A stretch of 25,106 nt of DNA from a virus: positions 1 to 25,106 of the IMG/VR virus record IMGVR_UViG_3300046028_006021, one strand, 5' to 3'. The translations under genes were made by a program, and so were the position numbers. The notes below the pieces were generated by a model. That model did not search any database, had not been told where the DNA came from, and saw only the letters and a program-made list of their open reading frames with translations. This document shows positions 1 to 6,976 of the stretch, in pieces; the first letter of the stretch is position 1, and each line of letters opens with the position of its first letter.

Positions 1-1
1 T

Positions 2-85
2 GTTTTACTCAAAAATATCTTTGAAGGATATACCGAGCAAGACGTTATCCAGATGATTGAGAAGGAGGTTTTAAATTTCCTATGA
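2..85 (+). CDS. 3' end of an unidentified gene
   Basis: An open frame enters from the left edge and ends in TGA at 83-85, overlapping the ATG of the next gene as ATGA. Only 27 C-terminal residues are visible (ending EKEVLNFL), too few to assign a family. The same ATGA coupling recurs through this arm, so I infer it is the upstream member of the same early operon. Confidence 0.6.
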   Translation, partial: VLLKNIFEGYTEQDVIQMIEKEVLNFL

Positions 86-372
86 GCAAAGCAACAGCAG
101 CACAAAAACGGCTATGGGGCAGGGTTTTCGAGAATGGCTGTATAGCTTGTGACCTTGAAGGCAATTTCACCTTTCCTCAAATCCACCACTGGCGACGATA
201 CGGCAAGCGTAATCACATGAAAGTTTTCGGCTTGTGTCCTGTCCACCATTGCGCCGTAAATGCAGTACCAGGAATACCAAACAGGCATCTTAATCCAATC
301 GAGTTTGCCGCAAAATATGGCACCGATGAAGAACTTTATACGCTCTGCATGCAGCAGATAGGAGAAAAATGA
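82..372 (+). CDS. Ref-like RecA-dependent HNH nuclease
   Basis: This 96-aa protein has the layout of the phage P1 Ref / RecA-dependent nuclease family: a CxxC pair (CIAC) near residue 21, then IHHWRRYGK, then a GLCPVHHCAV segment and a C-terminal PxEFAAKYG helix. In the family these Cys and His residues form a compact HNH (beta-beta-alpha metal) fold that cuts DNA held in RecA displacement loops. P1 Ref is longer because of an N-terminal extension, which is absent here as in many phage homologues. A good ribosome-binding site (AAGGAGG) lies about 12 bases before the ATG, inside the end of the upstream gene. The stop overlaps the ATG of the annealing-protein gene, which fits a recombination role. 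The family call is by motif. Confidence 0.8.
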   Translation: MSKATAAQKRLWGRVFENGCIACDLEGNFTFPQIHHWRRYGKRNHMKVFGLCPVHHCAVNAVPGIPNRHLNPIEFAAKYGTDEELYTLCMQQIGEK

Positions 373-977
373 ATATCTACCAAAAACTGATTGAAGTGAG
401 AAAGGCTGTACCATACCTGAAAAAAGACAATACCGGTCACCAGTTCAAATATGTAAGTAGTAGCCAGGCACTAGGCACACTAAAGCAAAAAATGGATGAA
501 ATGGGCCTTTTGCTTGTCCCTAGCGTTTGCGGTGAAACAGTCTCTGACCACACCACAAAAAAAGGTGACCATGAATATTTCACCGAGATCAAACTTCGCT
601 ATACGTGGGTTAATGCAGAGACACCGGAAGAGACTGTAGTTTGCGATTGGTACGGTCAAGGTCTTGATAACGGGGAGAAGGGTGTCGGCAAAGCTATGAC
701 CTATGCCGAGAAGTACTTCCTCTTAAAATTCTTTAATATCGCCACTGACAACGACGATCCAGATTCTTTTCAGCGGAAAATTGACGATCAAAAACCTTCT
801 GCATGTATCACCGAATCTCAAGTCAACACTATTTCCGCATTTATTGACGAAAACGGCATCGACAAAGCGAAGTTTTTGTCATGGGCAAAAATCAAAAGCC
901 TGTCAGATATTACCGAGAATAACTATGACAACGTAATCAACACCCTGAAAGCACGGGTCAAGAAGGTGGACGCATGA
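369..977 (+). CDS. erf: Erf-family single-strand annealing recombinase
   Basis: The 202-aa protein matches the ERF superfamily (P22 Erf type): an N-terminal helix with the YQKLIEVRKAVPYLKKD pattern, a FKYVSSSQALGTLKQKM segment, a strand pair around YTWVNAETPEE, and the family signature GQGLDNGEKGVGKAMTYAEKYFLLKFFNIAT at about residues 97-127. Such proteins form rings that anneal complementary single strands during phage recombination and genome circularisation. The last 60 or so residues look like a separate small helical domain, usual for the family. The ATG overlaps the stop of the Ref-like gene, and its own stop overlaps the ATG of the YqaJ-type exonuclease. Annealing protein and 5'-3' exonuclease are therefore translationally coupled, like lambda Bet/Exo. 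Confidence 0.9.
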   Translation: MNIYQKLIEVRKAVPYLKKDNTGHQFKYVSSSQALGTLKQKMDEMGLLLVPSVCGETVSDHTTKKGDHEYFTEIKLRYTWVNAETPEETVVCDWYGQGLDNGEKGVGKAMTYAEKYFLLKFFNIATDNDDPDSFQRKIDDQKPSACITESQVNTISAFIDENGIDKAKFLSWAKIKSLSDITENNYDNVINTLKARVKKVDA

Positions 978-1576
978 AAATACTCGACAGCATACAGCAG
1001 GGGACTTTGGAGTGGGTGGCAGCACGTACAGGATTGCCAAGCGCAAGCCAGTTCTCAAACATCATTACATCCACCGGCACGGCCAGCAAAAGCCGTAAGA
1101 AATATCTCTACAAGTTGGCAGGGGAAAGAGTCACCGGACACCGCGACGAACTTTACCAAACTCCTGCAATGCGCCGAGGCATAGAACTCGAACCAGAGGC
1201 CAGGGAAACATTCGTAATGTTGACAGGCATCGAGGTCGAACAAGTCGGAATGTGTATGCACGACAGCGGCCTTTTTTCCTGCTCCCCCGACGGCCTTATT
1301 TCTCGCAACCGTGGATTAGAAATAAAGTGCCCAAACATGGAAACGCACATTGAATACCTGTTGGGAAACAAAACACCAGCTGATTACTACCAGCAGGTGC
1401 ATGGCAGCATGTTAGTCACAGGTTGCACAGAATGGTTTTTCATGTCGTACTATCCTGGATTAAAGCCATTCATCCACCTCGAAAAACGCGACGAAGACTT
1501 TTGCAACAAACTCGAAACCGAGCTTATAAAATTTTGTTCCGACTTAGACAAAATCGTGGAGGAAATTACACAATGA
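974..1576 (+). CDS. YqaJ/lambda-exonuclease-type recombination nuclease
   Basis: The 200-aa protein begins with the YqaJ pattern (QGTLEWVAARTGLPSASQFSNIIT) and continues with RRGIELEPEARETF. It shows the PD-(D/E)XK metal-binding core as CSPDG (Asp106) followed by LEIKCP (Glu116, Lys118), then the YYQQVHGSMLVTGC helix. The family comprises alkaline exonucleases that resect double-strand ends to make the 3' strand used by annealing proteins. The length is typical. It overlaps the erf gene by four bases and runs into the next small gene through an ATGA overlap, so the pair probably acts as a two-component recombinase together with the SSB at 9.5 kb. Confidence 0.88.
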   Translation: MKILDSIQQGTLEWVAARTGLPSASQFSNIITSTGTASKSRKKYLYKLAGERVTGHRDELYQTPAMRRGIELEPEARETFVMLTGIEVEQVGMCMHDSGLFSCSPDGLISRNRGLEIKCPNMETHIEYLLGNKTPADYYQQVHGSMLVTGCTEWFFMSYYPGLKPFIHLEKRDEDFCNKLETELIKFCSDLDKIVEEITQ

Positions 1577-1788
1577 CAACATACCCAGATCCTTTCACCG
1601 AAACAGAAATAGCCGAAGGAATACAGTTTTCACACCACCGCTACGCACAGGACGAAAATTACTTAATAGACGCAGCACACAGGGTCGGCGAGGTGCTGCA
1701 ACTCGTTTACGCCAAGTGCGGCGAGGCTACAACGAGGGAGATCGTCAAGGCGTGTGGGCTGTCTAATTACGTAAGCTATCGGGGGTAA
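1573..1788 (+). CDS. Hypothetical 71-aa protein
   Basis: Start chosen at the ATG that overlaps the exonuclease stop (ATGA); the open frame extends further upstream but would only shadow the exonuclease. The product is slightly acidic, with a central helical segment (DAAHRVGEVLQLVYAKCG) and a C-terminal EIVKACGLSNY stretch that could be a short helix-turn-helix. I do not recognise the family. Its position between the recombination and nucleotide genes suggests an early accessory function; nothing more specific is supported. Confidence 0.6.
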   Translation: MTTYPDPFTETEIAEGIQFSHHRYAQDENYLIDAAHRVGEVLQLVYAKCGEATTREIVKACGLSNYVSYRG

Positions 1789-1789
1789 T

Positions 1790-2011
1790 ATGATTTGTTC
1801 AAGTCCACAATATCCTCTGCATTGCACGTTTGCAGAAATAGCCATGCTTGAAACGTATTTGATAAACAATAAGCGTAACATCGAAATCTTCTTTTCCGGT
1901 GTTGCTTTCTCAGCATCATGTCACGGAGTGTCAATTTATTTCGAGTCTGACAAACGCCGGGGCATTGCACACGACATTATCCTGAATAATTATCAAGAAG
2001 AAGAGGAATAA
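1790..2011 (+). CDS. Hypothetical 73-aa protein
   Basis: Begins at an ATG two bases after the preceding stop, with GGGGG as a possible ribosome-binding site in the end of the upstream gene. The product has alternating beta-strand-like segments (NIEIFFSGVAFSAS, GVSIYFES) and an acidic QEEEE tail. The GAAGAAGAGG encoding that tail doubles as the ribosome-binding site of the next gene. No family recognised. Its phase with its neighbours and short spacing support it being translated. Confidence 0.55.
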   Translation: MICSSPQYPLHCTFAEIAMLETYLINNKRNIEIFFSGVAFSASCHGVSIYFESDKRRGIAHDIILNNYQEEEE

Positions 2012-2013
2012 TA

Positions 2014-2316
2014 ATGGAATCACTCAAAATACAAATAGGCGGCGATCATTACAAGCACATGGCAATCCAGCCTACCGAATATTGCCAGCGCAACCGGCTG
2101 AACTTTTGCGAAAGTGCTGTAGTCAAATACGTGTCGCGCCATGCCAGCAAAGGCGGCAGGAAGGATATTGAAAAGGCGATCCATTTTCTTGAAATGCTGC
2201 TTGATATCGAATACCAGCAAGCAGATCCTGACCTATTCGCAGACCCGCCACCAATCGACAACGCGCCGAAATGTCAGGCATGCAAAGAATTACATTATGG
2301 GGTTGGAATATTATGA
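2014..2316 (+). CDS. DUF3310 family protein
   Basis: The 100-aa product carries the DUF3310 (SaV-like) signature: IGGDHYKHMAIQPTEYCQRNRLNFCESAVVKYVSRHASKGG, then DIEKAIHFLEMLLDIEY. These small phage proteins are widespread next to nucleotide-metabolism and replication genes; their biochemical role is not established. The C-terminal part contains a CxxC (KCQACKEL) not typical of the core family. A strong GAGG site lies six bases before the ATG. The stop overlaps the ATG of a dATP/dGTP pyrophosphohydrolase-like gene, a common pairing in phage genomes. Confidence 0.85.
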   Translation: MESLKIQIGGDHYKHMAIQPTEYCQRNRLNFCESAVVKYVSRHASKGGRKDIEKAIHFLEMLLDIEYQQADPDLFADPPPIDNAPKCQACKELHYGVGIL

Positions 2317-2624
2317 TTGAAATTGAAAGAGACATTGTCTTGTGGCACCGGGCAACATTCCCAAATGCAAACGCAAAAGCTGTTATAGACAAATTGGAAA
2401 GCGAATTGAGAGAAGCAATATGTGAACTCAAGTTTGGCGATATGCAAAAATTGCTTGAAGAATTGGCGGATGTTTATATCGTCGCTTGCTCTTTGGCAAA
2501 TCGCCGCGACCTGTTCGAGGATAACGTCACAATGACGCGAGTTATTCAGGATAAAATGAATGTGAACAAAGCGCGAACATGGGGCGAAGAGGACGAAAAC
2601 GGGGACAGGCCGAGGTGCAAATAA
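2313..2624 (+). CDS. dATP/dGTP pyrophosphohydrolase-like protein (DUF550/MazG-related)
   Basis: The start is the ATG overlapping the DUF3310 stop; the open frame extends 42 bases further but inside that gene. The 103-aa product shows the DUF550 layout: W-x4-FP (WHRATFPNAN), LxKLESELREA, then LLEELADVYIVACSLA, whose acidic residues correspond to the metal-binding EExxE/ELAD helices of all-alpha NTP pyrophosphatases. The C-terminal NKARTWGEEDENGD is typical of these phage enzymes. The likely reaction is hydrolysis of dNTPs to dNMP and pyrophosphate, altering the nucleotide pool during infection. It overlaps the next gene by one base (TAATG). Confidence 0.78.
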   Translation: MIEIERDIVLWHRATFPNANAKAVIDKLESELREAICELKFGDMQKLLEELADVYIVACSLANRRDLFEDNVTMTRVIQDKMNVNKARTWGEEDENGDRPRCK

Positions 2625-5110
2625 TGGATTACCAAGAGTTTTTGAAAAGTAAAATTATTTTAAACAATAGCAGCGGTTTTACTATTGATGAATCAGAAAT
2701 AAACCCGATGCTCAAACCACATCAACGCGAAATTGTTAAATGGGCAATATTCGGAGGTTGCAGGGCGATATTTGCCTCATTTGGGCTTGGCAAATCATTC
2801 ATGCAACTTGAAATACTTCGCATCATAATGAAGCATTTCGGAGGCCGCACGCTGATAGTTTGCCCACTGGGAGTAAAGCAAGAGTTCCGCGTCGATGCTG
2901 AAAAACTCGGTATTGATATAAAGTTCGTCAGGCGTGATTCAGAGGTAAGTGAAACAGGCCTTTACATTACCAACTATGAATCAATAAGGGATGGAAAGTT
3001 ATCACCTGATTTGTTCACCGCTGTAAGCCTTGACGAAGCGTCGGTATTGCGATCTTACGGCAGCAAAACATACCAGGAATTTCTTTCTATCTTCGGCAAC
3101 GTTAAATATAAATTCGTTGCCACGGCGACACCAAGTCCAAATCGGCACAAAGAACTGATTCACTACGCTGGCTATTTGGGCATAATGGACACAGGTCAAG
3201 CGCTTACTCGATTTTTCCAGAGGGATAGCACAAAGGCAAACAATCTCACTCTCTATCCGCACAAAGAAAAAGAGTTCTGGTTTTGGCTCAACAGTTGGGC
3301 CGTATTCCTTCAACGTCCGTCTGATCTTGGATATTCAGACGAAGGATATGATTTACCGGAATTGCATGTCCACCTGCACGAAGTTCAAACAGAGTTGGAG
3401 TTTAAGAAAGAGCGCAACGGTCAATTTAATATGTTTGGCAATGTTGCTCTTTCTTTACAAAACGCCAGCCACGAGAAGCGCCGGAGCCTTGATATTCGCG
3501 TTGAGAAGATGAAGGAGATAATAAATGCTGATACTGAAAAGCATTATATCATCTGGCACGATCAGGAAGCAGAACGACACGCAATAAAGAAAGCAATCCC
3601 GAAATGTGCAGAGGTTTTCGGCTCGCTTGATCTTGAAACCAGGGAGCAGAGAATCATTGATTTCAGTTATGGGAAAATAAAAGACCTGGCCACTAAACCA
3701 ATCCTGAGTGGCTCAGGTTGTAATTTTCAAAGGTTTTGCCATAACGCTATTTATCTGGGAATTGGTTTTAAATTCAATGATTTCATTCAGAGTGTTCACC
3801 GTATTCACAGATTTTTACAGGATAAAGAATGTCATATCCATTTGATATACACTGATACCGAAAAGCAGGTGTTAGCGGTACTCATGGAGAAATGGCAACG
3901 ACATAAGGAAATGGTACAGGTTATGAGTGAGATAATTCAAAAGCACGGTCTTTCAACGTTACGTATGTCCGGGGAACTTGCAAGGAGTATCGGTTGCGAG
4001 CGAATCGAAGTAACTGGAACAAACTATAAGGCAGTAAATAATGACTGCATTGAAGAAACAAAATTGATGGAAGAAAACAGCGTCGACCTTATCCACACAT
4101 CAATACCTTTTTCAAATCATTATGAATATTCACCGAGTTATAACGACTTTGGCCACAATACCAGCAACGACACATTTTTTCAGCAGATGGACTTTCTTAC
4201 ACCTGAACTTTTGAGGGTTCTTTCACCTGGCAGGGTTGCAGCTATTCACGTAAAAGATAGAATACTTTTCGGCAATGTTACCGGATACGGTATGCCGAGC
4301 GTTGACCCTTTTCATGTTACTTGTATCCAGCATTACCGGAAACATGGGTTTATCTATTTTGGCATGATAACAGTTGTTACAGATGTTGTCAGGGAGAACA
4401 ACCAAACATACCGGCTTGGATGGACCGAGCAATGCAAAGACGGCTCAAAAATGGGAGTAGGTAGCCCTGAGTATATTCTCCTTTTCAGAAAACTACCGAC
4501 AGAGACTTCAACAGCTTATGCCGACGAGCGAGTTGTGAAGGACAAACAGGAATATACCCGCTCACGCTGGCAGATTGACGCGCACAGCTTTTGGAGATCG
4601 TCGGGGGAAAGGTTGTTGTCAGTCGATGAATTGAAACAATATCCGGTTGACGTTATCAGGAAGACTTTCAGACAGCATATGTTTGAAAATATCTATGATT
4701 ATGAGGCGCATGTTAAATTCGGAGAAAGGCTAGATGAATCAGGTTCACTACCGTCAACCTTCATGCTTCTCGATCCACCTTCCCATCATGCCGATGTTTG
4801 GGACGATGTTGTTAGGATGAGAACGCTTAACGGAAATCAAAAACAGAAAGGGTTAAATAATCACATTTGCCCTTTGCAGATTGATATAGTTGATAGGATT
4901 ATAACAAGGTATAGCAACATAGGCGATACTGTATATGATCCTTTCGGCGGGTTAATGACAGTGCCATATAGGGCTGTCACGCTTAAAAGAAAAGGCATCG
5001 GCTGTGAATTAAACCCTGAATACTTTTCAGACGGCTTGACGTATTTGGCACAAGCCGATAAACAGGTGACTATGCCAACGCTTTTTGACGTTGAGAAAAT
5101 GGCTGCATAA
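2624..5110 (+). CDS. SNF2/DEAD-type helicase fused to a DNA methyltransferase (828 aa)
   Basis: I use the ATG sharing its A with the upstream stop (TAATG) rather than the ATG 45 bases earlier. The N-terminal half is a superfamily 2 ATPase: LKPHQREIVKW near 30, Walker A FGLGKS at 53-58, DEAS box at 137-140, TATP at 167-170, SGSGCNFQR at 362-370 and motif VI QSVHRIHR at 389-396. The C-terminal half (about 455-810) is a beta-class amino-methyltransferase: motif IV TSIPFSNHYEY at 492-502, a NHICPLQ segment near 746, and SAM-binding YDPFGG at 771-776. The motif order IV before I fits the N4-cytosine/N6-adenine class. Motif IV is degenerate (TSIP in place of SPPY). No nuclease domain is visible, so this looks like protective or regulatory methylation coupled to translocation, not a full restriction enzyme. 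Substrate unknown. Confidence 0.85.
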   Translation: MDYQEFLKSKIILNNSSGFTIDESEINPMLKPHQREIVKWAIFGGCRAIFASFGLGKSFMQLEILRIIMKHFGGRTLIVCPLGVKQEFRVDAEKLGIDIKFVRRDSEVSETGLYITNYESIRDGKLSPDLFTAVSLDEASVLRSYGSKTYQEFLSIFGNVKYKFVATATPSPNRHKELIHYAGYLGIMDTGQALTRFFQRDSTKANNLTLYPHKEKEFWFWLNSWAVFLQRPSDLGYSDEGYDLPELHVHLHEVQTELEFKKERNGQFNMFGNVALSLQNASHEKRRSLDIRVEKMKEIINADTEKHYIIWHDQEAERHAIKKAIPKCAEVFGSLDLETREQRIIDFSYGKIKDLATKPILSGSGCNFQRFCHNAIYLGIGFKFNDFIQSVHRIHRFLQDKECHIHLIYTDTEKQVLAVLMEKWQRHKEMVQVMSEIIQKHGLSTLRMSGELARSIGCERIEVTGTNYKAVNNDCIEETKLMEENSVDLIHTSIPFSNHYEYSPSYNDFGHNTSNDTFFQQMDFLTPELLRVLSPGRVAAIHVKDRILFGNVTGYGMPSVDPFHVTCIQHYRKHGFIYFGMITVVTDVVRENNQTYRLGWTEQCKDGSKMGVGSPEYILLFRKLPTETSTAYADERVVKDKQEYTRSRWQIDAHSFWRSSGERLLSVDELKQYPVDVIRKTFRQHMFENIYDYEAHVKFGERLDESGSLPSTFMLLDPPSHHADVWDDVVRMRTLNGNQKQKGLNNHICPLQIDIVDRIITRYSNIGDTVYDPFGGLMTVPYRAVTLKRKGIGCELNPEYFSDGLTYLAQADKQVTMPTLFDVEKMAA

Positions 5111-5111
5111 T

Positions 5112-5294
5112 ATGGAAAACGAAAAATATTGCGGCAAGTGCTACAAACTCGACCGCATAAACGACAAATGCGAGCGATACCACGCGCCACTTGTGAAGCG
5201 TAAATCGCTTGGTTTTTTCCCGGTGTATGAAAAGTGCGCGGCGTGTTTGTTACTGCACGGGAAGGAAGAGCTGAAACGTTATGATGGGGAATAA
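5112..5294 (+). CDS. Small zinc-ribbon-like protein
   Basis: The ATG one base after the methyltransferase stop gives a 60-aa product. It contains CGKCYKL near residue 7, a CERYH segment, and CAACLLLHG near 47: two CxxC knuckles that could bind one zinc. I do not recognise the family. It sits directly upstream of another cysteine-rich gene, and I infer it belongs to the same transcript. Confidence 0.55.
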   Translation: MENEKYCGKCYKLDRINDKCERYHAPLVKRKSLGFFPVYEKCAACLLLHGKEELKRYDGE

Positions 5295-5297
5295 ATC

Positions 5298-5582
5298 ATG
5301 GAATGCAAGAGGTGTGGTAAGTGTTGTAGTTTGACAATACCAATATCAGCAGGTGATGTATTGCGATGGCACAACGAAGGCCGGGACGACATTTTGGGTC
5401 GATTGGTAATAGTCGGAGAAGGTGTTGACGCTTGGTTTAATCCAACCACAGGGGCGGAACTTAATAAATGCCCATTTTTGAGGAAAACGAATCTAAGCGA
5501 AAAATATATGTGCAGTATTAACGACACAAAACCTGACGCTTGCAGACAATACAAACCTGGTGAATGTGTTGGGTGCAAATAA
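5298..5582 (+). CDS. YkgJ-family cysteine cluster protein
   Basis: The 94-aa product begins with the CxxCxxCC signature (CKRCGKCC) of the YkgJ/UPF0153 family, followed by SAGDVLRWHNEGRDDIL, an internal CPFLRK, and the C-terminal YMCSINDTKPDACRQYKPGECVGC segment. Family members are thought to bind a metal or iron-sulfur cluster; their function is not settled. It is on the short side for the family, which is usual for phage copies. It is the last gene before the promoter and RNA region at 5.6 kb, so a transcription unit may end here. Confidence 0.8.
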   Translation: MECKRCGKCCSLTIPISAGDVLRWHNEGRDDILGRLVIVGEGVDAWFNPTTGAELNKCPFLRKTNLSEKYMCSINDTKPDACRQYKPGECVGCK

Positions 5583-5636
5583 CCACTTTTTGAATGCATG
5601 GAATTGACAATCCATCCAGCATAAAAACTAAAATCG

Positions 5637-5645
5637 TGGTATAAT
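5637..5645 (+). promoter_or_regulatory. Extended -10 promoter TGGTATAAT
   Basis: A perfect TATAAT at 5640-5645 preceded by TGG makes a consensus extended -10 element, which needs little or no -35. It lies in a gap between genes, and the predicted start at about 5652 falls on the first base of a 6-bp hairpin. The same extended -10 form occurs at the late promoter near 19.53 kb. Use by the host sigma70 polymerase is inferred. Confidence 0.7.
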
Positions 5646-5651
5646 ATGCGT

Positions 5652-5803
5652 GTCGGGTGGCTCCCGGCTGGTTAAAGTTGCAAACGGAGAAATAGAAAGT
5701 GAATAATTGCTCAAATAATCGACGGCGAACGAATAAGAAGCCAACATACTACAGCCTACTTTCTGGCTCTCCGGGTATGTCTTATGCGTTCGCCGTTTTC
5801 TAT
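5652..5803 (+). ncRNA. Candidate structured RNA or leader with terminator-like hairpin
   Basis: The predicted transcript opens with a 6-bp hairpin (5652-5657 with 5663-5668). It then has an A-rich single-stranded stretch and a long compound hairpin: 5722-5731 pairs with 5787-5796, continues after one mismatch with 5733-5737 and 5781-5785, then 5744-5749 with 5775-5780, and 5753-5756 with 5765-5768. The 3' arm runs straight into a T-rich tract (GTTTTCTATTTT), as in an intrinsic terminator. Size about 150 nt. It could be a small regulatory RNA or an attenuator upstream of the 5.8 kb operon. A 40-codon frame overlaps it (see the entry at 5699), so a leader-peptide role is possible too. Confidence 0.5.
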
Positions 5804-5821
5804 TTTGGTGAAATTATATGA
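5699..5821 (+). CDS. Possible 40-aa leader peptide overlapping the RNA hairpin
   Basis: A GTG at 5699 is preceded by CGGAG at a nine-base spacing and opens a 40-codon frame ending at a TGA (5819-5821) that overlaps the ATG of the next gene as ATGA, the coupling used throughout this arm. The product starts VNNCSNNRRRTNKK and ends with a hydrophobic SYAFAVFYFGEII. The frame lies across both arms of the hairpin at 5722-5796, so translation would disrupt that structure. Either the peptide is real and the hairpin is an attenuator, or the frame is accidental. Confidence 0.35.
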   Translation: MNNCSNNRRRTNKKPTYYSLLSGSPGMSYAFAVFYFGEII

Positions 5822-6198
5822 ATAATGAAAATCAGTTGGTCAGCAAGAACGAAGGAACAAACCAAGAAAAGGAATTTTTTTTATTGAGGCTTGAACGTTG
5901 GAGATGGTCAAAATCAGAAGATATTTCTAAAGGAAGAAAAATCGAATTTTATGATTCTTCCCCAGGTGGAGTATTGCTTGACACTAAAGCAGAGTGCCCT
6001 TTATGCGAAGGAGAAATGATAGTAACTGCCGGGAACGATACGAGCAATAACATAAGTGCAAGATGGTGTTGTTGTGGTGCTTGCGGAGTTACCGGAGACG
6101 TGGCCGCAGTTTTTGGAGAGGGAGAAGTAGAACACAACAAAGAAATAGATATGTGGCTAATCCTCCCCGCTTGTGTCGTTGTAGAACTGGAGGTTTAG
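5818..6198 (+). CDS. Hypothetical protein with a CxxC/CCCGAC zinc site
   Basis: The 126-aa protein has an N-terminal charged region (NEGTNQEKEFFLLRLERWRW), a central CPLCEGEMIV knuckle and a second knuckle WCCCGACGVTGD about 30 residues later. This is a zinc-ribbon layout, and the spacing suggests a Lar-like or transcription-factor-type ribbon, though the family cannot be named. The C-terminus (MWLILPACVVVELEV) is hydrophobic. It is the first long gene after the promoter and RNA region and is followed two bases later by the next gene. Confidence 0.6.
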   Translation: MNNENQLVSKNEGTNQEKEFFLLRLERWRWSKSEDISKGRKIEFYDSSPGGVLLDTKAECPLCEGEMIVTAGNDTSNNISARWCCCGACGVTGDVAAVFGEGEVEHNKEIDMWLILPACVVVELEV

Positions 6199-6200
6199 CA

Positions 6201-6320
6201 ATGAAAAAAATTGTTTGGTTTTTTGTTATATCGTGGATCGAAAAAAACTACGCAAAAAAAGACACAGAAAATTCAAGCGCTATCGTTGATTGCTGCCTTT
6301 TCCTGAAAGAGGCGCTGTAA
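6201..6320 (+). CDS. 39-aa small protein with hydrophobic N-terminus
   Basis: The ATG at 6201 has a GGAGGT site seven bases upstream, which decides the start; the open frame reaches further back but would overlap the preceding gene. The peptide begins MKKIVWFFVISWIEKNY, an N-terminal hydrophobic helix long enough to touch a membrane, followed by a polar KKDTENSS stretch. Its TAA shares an A with the ATG of the replisome-organiser gene (TAATG). Function unknown. Confidence 0.55.
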   Translation: MKKIVWFFVISWIEKNYAKKDTENSSAIVDCCLFLKEAL

Positions 6321-6976
6321 TGGAATACTATCTTGTCAAAAACTGGTCGAAATACCAGCATTACAAGGAGAGAAATCCCCCATGGGTAAAACTTCACTTT
6401 GAATTGTTGTCTAGCGCCGATTGGGTTTGCTTAGATGATTCTGCAAGGGTGCTAGCAGTTGCTTGCATGTTGCTAGCGAGTAGAAACGAGGGGAAAATAC
6501 CAAGTAACACGGAATATATAAAACGTGTCGCATACTTAAACGACGTTCCAAATTTTAAACCGTTGATTGAGTGTGGTTTTTTGGAGTTGCAAGCAGATGC
6601 TAGCAAATGTGTGCAAACGGTATCAAATGCTAGAACAGAGACAGAGACAGAGACAGAGACAGAGACAGAGACAGAGACAGAGACAGAGACAGAAAGCGGA
6701 GCGCCGCCGTCGCCTGTTTTGGAAATAATTTTACAAAGCGGGAAAACGCATACAGTGAACAGTGACGATGTAGAGGGACTATCTGACGCTTTCCCAAGCA
6801 TCGACGTAATTGCAGAGCTTAAAAAATGCCGGGAGTGGAACAAGAACAACACGGCAAAAAGGAAAACTGCATCAGGTATCAAAAAGCACATTTTTTCATG
6901 GATGGAGAAAGCAGCGAAGGACACAAGGCCACAGGGAATAGATCATACACTCGGTACAGGGAAGAGGATGCTATGA
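6320..6976 (+). CDS. Phage replisome organiser / helicase-loader-like protein
   Basis: The ATG at 6320 (TAATG overlap) gives 218 aa. The N-terminal region (VKNWSKYQHYKERNPPWVKLHFELL, ADWVCLDDSARVLAVACMLLA, GKIPSNTEYIKRVAYL, FKPLIECGFLEL) is the winged-helix-like domain seen in phage replication-initiation proteins. A linker of ten Thr-Glu repeats (residues 106-125) follows, then a C-terminal helical domain with the ECxxW...KRKTASGIKKHIFSWMEKA pattern that in such proteins contacts the helicase. The gene abuts the primase-helicase gene by an ATGA overlap, as expected for an organiser/helicase pair. The role in loading the helicase at the origin is inferred from family and context. The repeat linker is unusual (see the repeat at 6635). 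Confidence 0.75.
   Translation: MEYYLVKNWSKYQHYKERNPPWVKLHFELLSSADWVCLDDSARVLAVACMLLASRNEGKIPSNTEYIKRVAYLNDVPNFKPLIECGFLELQADASKCVQTVSNARTETETETETETETETETETESGAPPSPVLEIILQSGKTHTVNSDDVEGLSDAFPSIDVIAELKKCREWNKNNTAKRKTASGIKKHIFSWMEKAAKDTRPQGIDHTLGTGKRML
6635..6694 (+). repeat. Hexanucleotide tandem repeat (ACAGAG)9 plus ACAGAA
   Basis: Nine perfect head-to-tail copies of ACAGAG are followed by one copy with a single change, 60 bases in all, inside the replisome-organiser gene. Each copy encodes Thr-Glu, so gain or loss of whole units keeps the reading frame and only changes linker length. Confidence 0.97.

Noticed and set aside
5604-5645. TTGACA at 5604 as the -35 of the TATAAT at 5640
   Set aside because: The gap is 30 bases, too long; the extended -10 explains the promoter better.
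6394-6924. 176-codon - strand frame with a long Ser-Val repeat
   Set aside because: The repeat is just the reverse reading of the (ACAGAG) tract; the + frame has family similarity.
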